Origin: Bifidobacteriaceae bacterium
Lineage (GTDB): Bacteria; Actinomycetota; Actinomycetes; Actinomycetales; WQXJ01
Assembly: GCA_031270825.1 (NCBI GenBank)
Contig: JAISXH010000016.1
Span: forward strand, 1-51,471
Reading direction: 5' to 3'
Length of the DNA: 51,471 bases
The position numbers were made by a program, and so were the translations under genes. The notes beneath the pieces were generated by a model that had not been told where the DNA came from, made no database searches, and saw nothing but the letters and a program-made list of their open reading frames with translations. Position 1 is the stretch's first letter. Each line of letters opens with the position of its first letter. Below are positions 45,284-51,471 of the stretch, piece by piece.

Positions 45284-45481
45284 CTAGAGGAGCGGCAGGT
45301 CCTCGCGTCTCCCGTCGGCCCACTGCACGGTCACGGTGTTGCCGTCGGGGCTGACCAGGAACTGCGGCAGATCGCTGTCCCGCCCGTTCCAGCGAGTCAA
45401 GTGGACCTGTTTCTCGCGCCCGTAGTCATCCTTGAAATACGCGCGGTTACCCTCGGCCCTGTCGAATCTGTAGTTGTACAT
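45284..45481 (-). CDS. Small hypothetical protein (65 aa)
   Basis: Charged 65-residue protein (MYNYRFDRAEGNRAYFKDDYGREKQV...QWADGRREDLPLL) with a beta-rich look and no Cys. AAAGGA lies about 8 nt before the ATG. No family recognised. It is close behind the DnaA-FtsK-gamma gene on the same strand and may belong to that operon. Confidence 0.6.
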   Translation of the reverse strand: MYNYRFDRAEGNRAYFKDDYGREKQVHLTRWNGRDSDLPQFLVSPDGNTVTVQWADGRREDLPLL

Positions 45482-45540
45482 AGGTTTGTCCTTTCAGGTG
45501 GTTGAATCGGGTCTGCCGTGCCAGCTAGTGGCGGGCACGC

Positions 45541-46735
45541 TCACGTGGGTTCGCCTTGGCCGCGTTGGCCTTCCCCGGTTGGCGTGGTTGGTACCGCTTC
45601 AAGGGACGCGAGCACGGTGTCCAGGGCCTCGGGTGGCACTAGTACCTCGCGGGCCTTTGCGCCATCGGACGGCCCCACAATCCCCCTGCTCTCCAGCCGG
45701 TCCATCAGCCGCCCGGCCTGGTCGAACCCGATTCGCAGTTTGCGTTGCAGCATCGATGTGGAGCCGATTTGGGTCTCGATCACGACCCTGGCCGCCTTGG
45801 GCAAGATGGCGGTGTCTGCGGGGTCGGCATCGTGTGGAGGCGTTGGCGTATCCCTGTCATGGTCGGCTACGGGTCCTTGCAACACAGCCTGGGCCAGGTT
45901 CAGGTCCACTGGGCAGTGGTTGTTGAGGCTGGCGTAGGCAGTGACCCGAAGGAGTGCGCCCACAAGCTCGCGGACGTTGGATGTCACGCGGGAGGCTATG
46001 TATTCAAGCACGTCCAGCGGCACGTCCCTGGCGTATATGTCCGCTTTTTGGCGCAGGATGGCGATCCTGGTCTCAAGGGCGGGTGGCTGCACGTCGGCTT
46101 GCTGTCCCACTTCAAAGCGGGCTACCAACTGCACAGGGAAGTCTAGTTGTCTTGGAGCGTTGTCTGAGGTGATGACAATTTGGCTGCCGGATTTGTAGAG
46201 CGAGTCGAAGGTGAAAAGAAACTCCTGCGTGCTCGCGCCCCTGTCGATCAGGTACTGGATATCGTCGATCAGGAGGATGTCGGTACTGCGATGGCGGTGC
46301 CTGAAAGCCTTCATTTGCCTGCTGTGCACGCTGTCGATGAAGTCGTTGGTGAAACCATCCGCAGTGGTGTACAGGATTCTCAGGCGCGGGTGGAGCGCCA
46401 GGGCGTAGTTGCCGATGGCGTGCAGCAGGTGGGTTTTCCCCAAGGCCGGAGGCACCGTAGATGAACAGGGGGTTATGCGCCTTGCCGGGGTGTTCCGCGG
46501 CGGTGCGGGCGGTGCCGACGGCGAACCCGTTGCCTGGGCCGATCACCAAGGACTCGAAGGTGTAGCGCCCTTGGATCCGGGAGTCTTCTTGCTGGGGTGC
46601 CAGCGCCGTCGGCGAGGGGGTGGCTGCGGGTTCGCCAGCCCCGCCCAACGCGCTACCAGGCGAAGGGCCGGTTGATGGGATTGGGCCTAGCCCATCGGCA
46701 ACCGATGGCGCTTCGCTGACCGCCTCATCAAGCAC
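45541..46735 (-). pseudogene. DnaA-type AAA+ ATPase fused to FtsK-gamma winged helix, frameshifted at Walker A
   Basis: Upstream frame: a short Ala/Pro/Glu-rich start, then [17 protein letters not shown]...[12 protein letters not shown], as in DnaA domain III. After a one-base shift in GGGGAAAA (46434-46441 on the plus strand), the next frame continues [18 protein letters not shown], Walker [12 protein letters not shown], sensor 1 ITSDNAP, and the [18 protein letters not shown] region. DnaA's own domain IV is absent; instead residues [21 protein letters not shown] through [10 protein letters not shown] match the FtsK/SpoIIIE gamma domain, which reads orientation motifs in DNA. The start is GTG 46735, or ATG 46759. 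Without the shift the product is about 397 residues. It could be a real break or a homopolymer sequencing error. Confidence 0.85.
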
Positions 46736-48548
46736 GGCCGCTCTCCCCGTTTGTGTCATCCCCCGCGCTGTCGGGCGTTTGGCCGCCGTCGGCGTCTTCG
46801 CCCAGCAGGGCGCGCAGGCGTTGGCGTATCCGTTCGGCGCGTTGGTCGTAGAAGTCCAGGAAGTCGCTGATGCCGAGGGGCAGGCCGTCCAGGTCGTTGG
46901 CCGCCAGGTAGGCGGCGCGGTCGGACTCGTCGGGGTGGGCTTTGGCCAGCCAATCGCTGGGCAGGAGCGGCCCTTTCTCTTTGTTGGGCACATCTGTGAG
47001 GATTTGCAAGTTGGGCAGCAAGTTGACGCGCGCCTGGTAGGCCCCGACCTGGTCTGCTGGCACCCCGGCGGCGGTCAGCGCCTCGGGTGTGAACCGCTTC
47101 CTCGGGAAGACGTGGTCCACATGGAACTGTTTGGCCAGGTCCAGCCCTGGGTAAAGCGCGGTGAGGATGGTGCGGATGCGGCGGTCGCCGTAGCCGAGCC
47201 TGAGCAGGTCCTCTATTTCCTGGGCGTTGAACTCCAGGGATTTGCCCAACCGGGCCGCTGCTGCTTCCAGGCGCTCGGTTGGGAAGCCGGGCTCTGGGTT
47301 GTCGTCGAGGGCGGATTTCAGGCGCTCCAGCAGCGTGTCCAGGCCGTAGCTCCAATATCCGGCCTTTAGCTGGGAGCGCACAACCCATTGTTTGGCGGCC
47401 TCGCGGTCTGCCCGGTCGGCATCGGACACCAGGTAGGAGTCGGACGCTGCCCGCGTTGACAGGTGGTAGGCGAGCGGGACCACGGCGTAGGGCGCGGTCA
47501 GGTTTTCCCGGACAAACCCGAACTGGCGCAGCAGGTCGGCGGCGCGGATCAGCGCTTCCCTGGCGCGCGGCCAGGCCGCCTCGACCTTGGCCATGTTGGC
47601 TTGCGTGAAGTTCGACAGGCGGAATGCGTGGTCCACACCCCCGACCATCAAGGCCGCCTTCAGCACCAGGTCTTTGGTGAAGCCGAATTGGCGGCCGCCT
47701 TCGGTGTTCAACTCTTTGGCCAGCGCCTCGACCTCCTCGCGGGCGTTCAGCCCCTTCCACTGGTTGGTGGCCATCGACAGCAGCAGGTCAGAGGCTGACA
47801 GGTGGGTGCCGCCGGAGTTGACGCGCACGAACACCTCCAGCACGGTGTCCGGGTCGGCGTCTTTGAGCGTGAATGTGCTGATCGGCTTGCTGACAGTGAA
47901 CGCCTCCCACAGGGCGTACAGCCGCTGGTAGGCCGCGTCGGCCTCAACCTGCGACTCGATGCCGCGCCGCCGTACCTCGTAAGTCAAGTCCGGGCCGCCG
48001 TTGGCGAAATCCGTCGCGGCGCTGACCGGGAACCAGCAGTCGATCCCATCCCGGCCAGGCAGGCCGAGCCCCGCCTGGTGGTCCGACATGAACCGCAGGT
48101 CGTGCGCCAGCCCAAGCCGGTTGTGGTCATCGATGAGGTTGAGGTAGAGCCGGTGCACCGGGTAGTTGTTCGGGTTGCTCCCCCACATGCGGGGCACGGC
48201 CTCGGCGTGGCTGCCTCTGGCCGCGATGTTGAGCGCGGTCAGCCTTTGCTGGCCGTCCAGCACGGCGGTCACACCCTGCCCGCTCTTGGGGTGCGCCTCG
48301 GGGGCGTGGGGGCGGTCCCGCTGGTGGTAGTCGGCCAGGAAGTCGTAGAACCTGAAGTCCCGGGCTTGGTCCTGGTCAAGGTCCCACAGCAGGAACGAGC
48401 CGATCGGGTAGCCCCGCATCAACGAGTCCACCAACTTGACGATCTGCTCACGCCTCCACACAAACCGGCGCTGGATCGCCGGCAACAGGTAACTCCGGTC
48501 CTGGATGCGGCCCAACGCCTCCTCGACAGTCGAATCCTGGAAACTCAC
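46728..48548 (-). CDS. DUF262-HNH protein (GmrSD-like type IV restriction family)
   Basis: A 606-residue protein. The N-terminal DUF262 has YLLPAIQRRFVWRREQIVKLVDSL, PIGSFLLWDL and the signature DGQQRLT (Asp98-Arg102), an NTP-binding ParB-like site. The C-terminus has an HNH nuclease core HVDHVFPRKRF (His476, Asp478, His479) and NLLPNLQILTDVPNKEK. GmrSD proteins with this plan cut glucosylated or otherwise modified phage DNA. The GTG at 48548 follows AAGGGGG; the frame's ATG at 48863 would cross the divergent promoter. The DnaA-FtsK-gamma gene overlaps its 3' end by 8 bp. Confidence 0.85.
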   Translation of the reverse strand: MSFQDSTVEEALGRIQDRSYLLPAIQRRFVWRREQIVKLVDSLMRGYPIGSFLLWDLDQDQARDFRFYDFLADYHQRDRPHAPEAHPKSGQGVTAVLDGQQRLTALNIAARGSHAEAVPRMWGSNPNNYPVHRLYLNLIDDHNRLGLAHDLRFMSDHQAGLGLPGRDGIDCWFPVSAATDFANGGPDLTYEVRRRGIESQVEADAAYQRLYALWEAFTVSKPISTFTLKDADPDTVLEVFVRVNSGGTHLSASDLLLSMATNQWKGLNAREEVEALAKELNTEGGRQFGFTKDLVLKAALMVGGVDHAFRLSNFTQANMAKVEAAWPRAREALIRAADLLRQFGFVRENLTAPYAVVPLAYHLSTRAASDSYLVSDADRADREAAKQWVVRSQLKAGYWSYGLDTLLERLKSALDDNPEPGFPTERLEAAAARLGKSLEFNAQEIEDLLRLGYGDRRIRTILTALYPGLDLAKQFHVDHVFPRKRFTPEALTAAGVPADQVGAYQARVNLLPNLQILTDVPNKEKGPLLPSDWLAKAHPDESDRAAYLAANDLDGLPLGISDFLDFYDQRAERIRQRLRALLGEDADGGQTPDSAGDDTNGESGRA

Positions 48549-48681
48549 GCCGACACCCCCTTGGTGTTGGCCAGCGGGTGTTCGGGTTCTGAGGGGATGT
48601 GCTGCGGCATTGCGGGCCTTTCGGGGTCGAAACGGGGGTGGGCCAGCCCAACCGGGGGGTGCCCTCGCTGGGTGTAGTCCA

Positions 48682-48696
48682 ACTAGTGCGACTAGT
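48682..48696. promoter_or_regulatory. ACTAGT double palindrome in the divergent promoter
   Basis: ACTAGT-GCG-ACTAGT, followed by TATAGT (48695-48700) as a possible -10. It lies between the DUF262 gene and the small XRE gene, so it is a likely operator for the XRE protein controlling both directions. Confidence 0.5.
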
Positions 48697-48758
48697 ATAG
48701 TGGCTATCTTAGCGGAGCAGACAATAGGGTTATACCAACGCACCCTGGAGGGATGCCG

Positions 48759-49010
48759 ATGAAACGTGACAACGACCAGGACCGCGCGCCCCTCTGGAAA
48801 GCCCGCCGCGAACGCCTCGGCCGCCGCATAAGAAGCTTGCGCCTGGAGCGCGGCCTGTCGCAAGAGGCCCTGGGCCTGGAATGCGGCCTGTCAAGAAACA
48901 TGCTGATCGGGATTGAATGGGGCAAACGCGGTCTGCTGTTCGAGCGGCTGGAGGACATAGCCGACGCCCTCGGCGTCACCCTCCAAGACCTCCTCGCCAG
49001 CGAGGACTAA
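48759..49010 (+). CDS. Small XRE-family regulator
   Basis: An 83-residue helix-turn-helix protein (RIRSLRLERGLSQEALGLECGLSRNMLIGIEWGKRGLLFERLEDIADALGV) and little else. GGAGGG precedes the ATG at 48759 by 6 nt; the in-frame ATG at 48753 is too close to it. It is divergent from the DUF262/DnaA-FtsK-gamma unit and may repress it, as control proteins of restriction systems do. Confidence 0.82.
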   Translation: MKRDNDQDRAPLWKARRERLGRRIRSLRLERGLSQEALGLECGLSRNMLIGIEWGKRGLLFERLEDIADALGVTLQDLLASED

Positions 49011-49146
49011 GCCCCCCACCGCGCCGCCCGGCTCCGGACCCGGCTGGCAGTTTGCACCAGCCCACCCCGCTTTCACCGAAAGTGTTTTCGCAGGTGGAAC
49101 GGTACAATTGGCCCAACACACCCGAAACGGTTGGGAGGTCCGGGTC

Positions 49147-49629
49147 TTGCCCCGAGGCATGCCGCGTTGGTCCGCGCCCGATGACGCCCGCTTGCGCGCC
49201 CTGCACGCCGAGGGCTGCTCCCAGCACCAGGCCGCCGAACGGATGGGCCGCTCCCGCACCACCGTCTACCGGGCCTCCGCCCGCCTCGGGCTGGCCTGGG
49301 ACCGCTCCCGCACCCAGGCCGCCGTTGCCGCCGTTGCCGTGGACGTTCAACAGCGCAGGAGCGCCCTGGAGGCCGCCCTGCTGGGCGAAGCCGAGCGCAC
49401 GCTGGCCCAACTGCGCCAACCGCAGACGTATTTCGCCTGGGCTGGCAAAGGCCGCGCCCCTGTGGAGCACACCACCCCTGAGCCGATGCCCGCAGACCAA
49501 CTCCGGCTCATGCAAGCCGCCGGGCTCGCCATCGACCGCGCCCTGAAGATAGCGCAGCACCACAACCAAACCACCGACCCCGCCCCCGGCATCAGAGTCA
49601 TATTCACCGGCGAAAACGACCTCCGATAG
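49147..49629 (+). CDS. Phage-type HTH protein (terminase-small-subunit-like)
   Basis: A 160-residue protein. An N-terminal HTH (DARLRALHAEGCSQHQAAERMGRSRTTVYRASARLGL) leads to a helical region (RRSALEAALLGEAERTLAQLRQPQTYF) and LMQAAGLAIDRALKIAQHH. This resembles DNA-binding proteins encoded next to terminase genes in actinophages. No large terminase, portal or capsid gene is present here. GGGAGG lies 8 nt before the TTG at 49147; ATG 49159 is an alternative. It hints at a phage or satellite origin. Confidence 0.7.
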   Translation: MPRGMPRWSAPDDARLRALHAEGCSQHQAAERMGRSRTTVYRASARLGLAWDRSRTQAAVAAVAVDVQQRRSALEAALLGEAERTLAQLRQPQTYFAWAGKGRAPVEHTTPEPMPADQLRLMQAAGLAIDRALKIAQHHNQTTDPAPGIRVIFTGENDLR

Positions 49630-49700
49630 CGCCGTCCCAAAGCCGCTTGGGCCGGGCGTCAGTGTGGTCAGATGCCTCGATGGGCCTGCCGCCCGGCGCC

Positions 49701-50012
49701 TCAGGCCGCGCGGCGGCCAAGGACCCTCTGGGTCTTAGCTGGGTCCTGCCGTTCAGGGAGCACCGCCAGGACCCTGACCACGCCCGCGCCGACCGCGTAA
49801 TAGACCAGGTACGGGAAACTCGGCAGCCCCACGCGGCGGACCTGGCGGTAGACGGCGCGGTGCGAGTTCGGGAACAGCTTCAGCGCGTGGGCGGTCGCGT
49901 AGAACTCATCGCCCAGGGCCAACGCCAGATGGGAGCCGATGGCGGCGTAATAGTCCAGCGCCGCGTCGAGGTCGCCCACCGCCCCCGGCTCGACCCTGAC
50001 GGTGTAGCTCAC
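49701..50012 (-). CDS. ParE/RelE-family toxin
   Basis: A 103-residue ParE-like toxin: VEPGAVGDLDAALDYYAAIG, then FPNSHRAVYRQVRRVGLPSFPYLVYYAV and VRVLAVLPERQDP. Its ATG overlaps the antitoxin stop as ATGA. ParE toxins act on gyrase and RelE toxins on ribosome-bound mRNA; the choice is not readable. In an integrated element it probably stabilises maintenance. Confidence 0.88.
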   Translation of the reverse strand: MSYTVRVEPGAVGDLDAALDYYAAIGSHLALALGDEFYATAHALKLFPNSHRAVYRQVRRVGLPSFPYLVYYAVGAGVVRVLAVLPERQDPAKTQRVLGRRAA

Positions 50013-50239
50013 AGCCGGTGGCGCTCCCTGATCCCCGCCATGACCTCACCAAGCGGACGGGCGGCATCCGGGTCGGCCTCGGCGGCGGCCAGCCGCTCAT
50101 CAAGCAGGCCTTTGGTCTCCTCGCTCAGCTGCCCGCCCCGAGCCTCGGCCTCTATGCTGCGGTCGAGATAAGCCGACAACTCGACCCGCTCATCGACCGG
50201 CAGCGCCTCAATCTGCGCCAACAACGCCTCGGTCACCAT
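50009..50239 (-). CDS. Addiction-module antitoxin
   Basis: A 76-residue helical antitoxin of the putative addiction-module-component type (LLAQIEALPVDERVELSAYLDRSIEAE...PLGEVMAGIRERHRL). It precedes and overlaps the toxin gene. It probably binds the ParE-like toxin and represses its own promoter. Confidence 0.85.
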   Translation of the reverse strand: MVTEALLAQIEALPVDERVELSAYLDRSIEAEARGGQLSEETKGLLDERLAAAEADPDAARPLGEVMAGIRERHRL

Positions 50240-50328
50240 GCCCCAAGTCTAACCGGGCCAACCTCTACCAGGCGGCCACCCGCCGCCTGGGGCGCCACCC
50301 GACAGCCGTCCCCCAAGCCATTTGAGCG

Positions 50329-50369
50329 TGCCGCGTTTATGCCGCGTTTTGGACGCAAGACAACGGCAT
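50329..50369 (+). repeat. 41-bp inner end repeat, right copy
   Basis: Matches 40694-40734 with one difference and keeps the tandem TGCCGCGTTT units. Distance to attR is about 119 bp, against 56 bp on the left side. Confidence 0.85.
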
Positions 50370-50487
50370 CCGACCGCACGCGACAACATACGCACGTCCG
50401 GCCGGACCCGCCTCTGACCTGCGCAACGGCACCTAACGGGCTTTACTGAAACCTGACGCAAACTTGGCTATTGCTTTGCCCCCACTA

Positions 50488-50524
50488 CAGAAGGTTGGGG
50501 GTTCGAATCCCTTCAGGCGCGCCA
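50488..50524 (+). repeat. Right attachment site (attR), 37 bp
   Basis: Exact copy of 40602-40638, left behind as an isolated tRNA-Arg 3' end with no 5' half. Confidence 0.95.
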
Positions 50525-50673
50525 GGGTTCGCGCGCAGGCCAGGCCAAGTTTCCGGGGCTGCCGGGCGATGGGCGCGAAACCGCTCGGGCGCCCGTGACT
50601 GTGCCCGCGGGAGAACTGCCGTCAAGAACCCCGCCGCCAGCACCTTCAAGACCAGCGAACGCGGACACTTGGA

Positions 50674-50970
50674 TCAAGCCGCAATCGGCTCCACTGCGGC
50701 GATCCGGTCAGCCAGACGGAGTTTGGCGGCCATCGTGTCATAGTTGGTCTGAAGGTCGATCCAATAGCGGTCGCTCAACCCGAAAGCCCGCGCGATGAGC
50801 AGGCCGGCTTCAGGGGTGATGCGGCGTGTGCCCCGGACGATTTGCCCGATGTGGGTTTGCGACAACCCCGTGGCCTGGGCCAGTCGGTACTGGCTGACTC
50901 CGAGAGGCTTCAGAAACTCGTCGGCGAGGATTTCGCCGGGTGGGATCGGGTGATGCGCGAGTGTGGCCAT
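50674..50970 (-). CDS. higA: HigA-type antitoxin
   Basis: A 98-residue XRE/VapI-type protein (HPIPPGEILADEFLKPLGVSQYRLAQATGLSQTHIGQIVRGTRRITPEAGLLIARAFGLSDRYWIDLQTNYD). AGGAGG precedes the ATG at 50970. It follows the HigB-like gene by 19 bp in the toxin-first order typical of higBA. It probably binds the toxin and represses the operon. Confidence 0.93.
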   Translation of the reverse strand: MATLAHHPIPPGEILADEFLKPLGVSQYRLAQATGLSQTHIGQIVRGTRRITPEAGLLIARAFGLSDRYWIDLQTNYDTMAAKLRLADRIAAVEPIAA

Positions 50971-50989
50971 GTTTGCCGTCCTCCTTGGT

Positions 50990-51271
50990 CTAGTGGTAGT
51001 CCACGATCTGGACTTCCCTGGGGCCGACGGCCGACCAGGTGAAGCAGATGCGGAATTGGTCGTTGACGCGGATCGAGTATTGTCCCGAGCGAGACCCGGC
51101 GAGCTTCTCCAGGCGGTTGCCTGGAGGGATTCGCAGGTCGCTCAACGCACGGGCGACATCGAGCATCTGGAGACGCTTGTGCGCGGCGCGCTGGACCATT
51201 GGGTCCAGTCACGGCGCGCGTTGAAGTTCCCACACCCGCCGAGTGGTTTCGTCGGCGAAAGACAGGATCAC
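50990..51271 (-). pseudogene. higB: HigB-type toxin with an in-frame stop
   Basis: From GTG 51271 the frame reads VILSFADETTRRVWELQRAP, hits TGA at 51211-51209 and continues LDPMVQRAAHKRLQMLDVARALSDLRIPPGNRLEKLAG through QYSIRVNDQFRICFTW and VQIVDYH. Joined across the stop it is a full HigB/RelE-like toxin of about 93 residues. A CGA-to-TGA change would explain the break. An ATG four codons later (51199) could restart a 69-residue product lacking the first strand. The linked antitoxin is intact. Confidence 0.75.
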
Positions 51272-51404
51272 AAGATGATACTATCATGGGGCGATAGCAT
51301 CATCCCGCCGTTCGGCGCGAGGGAACGCCTTCTTCTAATCGGAAGTGCAACGCCCTTCCTAGGATGAGGACTGTCAAAGGTTCTCTACTGGGAAGGGTGC
51401 TGCT

Positions 51405-51471
51405 GTGGGCCAACGTTACCGTCATTTGTGCGCTGAGGAGCGGACGGCCATCGAGAAGATGGGATCCGAGG
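51405..51471 (+). CDS. Start of an IS30-like transposase (cut by window)
   Basis: The GTG at 51405 opens GQRYRHLCAEERTAIEKMGSE, like the start of IS30-family transposases (GRRYRHLSLEERxxI). Only 22 codons are inside. A possible terminal inverted repeat is GCAACGCCCTTCC (51347-51359) against GGAAGGGTGCTGC (51391-51403). Confidence 0.6.
   Translation, partial: MGQRYRHLCAEERTAIEKMGSE

Larger units (their letters stand above)
40602..50524. mobile_element. Integrative element (~9.9 kb) in the 3' end of tRNA-Arg
   Basis: Bounded by identical 37-bp direct repeats taken from the tRNA-Arg 3' end, with a 41-bp repeat just inside each end. The cargo is a tyrosine integrase next to the left end, an XRE repressor, a small-ORF/HTH/primase-helicase operon, a DUF262-HNH protein with a DnaA-FtsK-gamma fusion, XRE and phage-type HTH genes, and a ParE-type toxin-antitoxin pair near the right end. 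There are no capsid, portal, relaxase or conjugation genes, so it may be a satellite or a mobilisable island that needs a helper, or a remnant. Confidence 0.93.

Noticed and set aside
46430-46445. Programmed -1 frameshift in the DnaA-like gene
   Set aside because: The needed shift is +1 (or -2), and there is no X-XXY-YYZ site in the right register or downstream stem seen; an indel in GGGGAAAA is simpler.
48776-48863. Upstream start of the DUF262 protein
   Set aside because: Extending to 48863 would run through the divergent promoter and the XRE gene; the extra residues have no DUF262 similarity, while GTG 48548 has a ribosome site.
40602-50524. DnaA boxes or iterons marking an element origin
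   Set aside because: I looked for TTATCCACA-like boxes and regular iterons in the element and saw none convincing.
50910-51287. 125-codon minus-strand frame over higBA
   Set aside because: A different frame from the HigB-like sequence; its translation has no toxin motif.

Overview
The window is high-GC DNA with GTG and TTG starts, tight ATGA overlaps and several actinobacterial signature genes: the helicase/secretion-neighbourhood Tad cluster, a RamB-type regulator, a bifunctional dCTP deaminase/dUTPase and a Holin-X protein. Gene order from holB/topA through helicase, tad genes, HAD, Holin-X, alpha/beta hydrolase, nth and crp resembles the Mycobacterium tuberculosis Rv3644c-Rv3676 region as I remember it. 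I call it an actinobacterium and cannot name a genus.

Layout. 1-3.7 kb: the 3' part of a membrane pyrophosphatase and a class III aminotransferase. 3.9-13.7 kb, minus strand: signal peptidase with a long proline-rich tail, lipoprotein alpha/beta hydrolase, holB-tmk pair, trmL-topA pair, an SDR. 14-24.6 kb: a Pro-rich anchored protein, then the Tad neighbourhood (helicase, two TadE-like proteins, DUF4244 pseudopilin, TadB/C fusion, TadA, CpaE-like, HAD). 25.2-31.8 kb: Holin-X, hydrolase, nth, Crp-family regulator, metallophosphoesterase, AGE-family isomerase, CDF transporter. 32.2-36.9 kb: RamB-like regulator divergent from the glyoxylate shunt genes aceA-aceB, closed by a strong terminator. 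37.1-40.4 kb: DUF1540 protein near an IdeR-like box, dcd, an unknown protein, a duplicated-domain lipoprotein.

At 40,563 a tRNA-Arg(ACG) gene starts, and an integrative element of about 9.9 kb occupies its 3' end. It is bounded by 37-bp identical direct repeats (40602-40638 and 50488-50524), with a 41-bp repeat just inside each end. It carries a tyrosine integrase, an XRE repressor, a small ORF/HTH/primase-helicase operon, a DUF262-HNH protein, a DnaA-type AAA+ ATPase fused to an FtsK-gamma winged helix (frameshifted at its Walker A), a phage-type HTH protein and a ParE/antitoxin pair. After it come a HigBA pair whose toxin has an in-frame stop, and the start of an IS30-like transposase cut by the window edge.

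The two most novel signals are: (1) the DnaA-FtsK-gamma fusion, which joins an initiator-type ATPase to the DNA-binding domain that normally orients a chromosome translocase, inside an element that also has its own primase-helicase; and (2) a dispersed ~126-nt intergenic repeat (3818-3943, 24944-25069, and a divergent relative near 31880-31974) with hairpins at both ends whose loops are complementary and co-vary between copies. Everything was read by eye; no database search or folding program was run.
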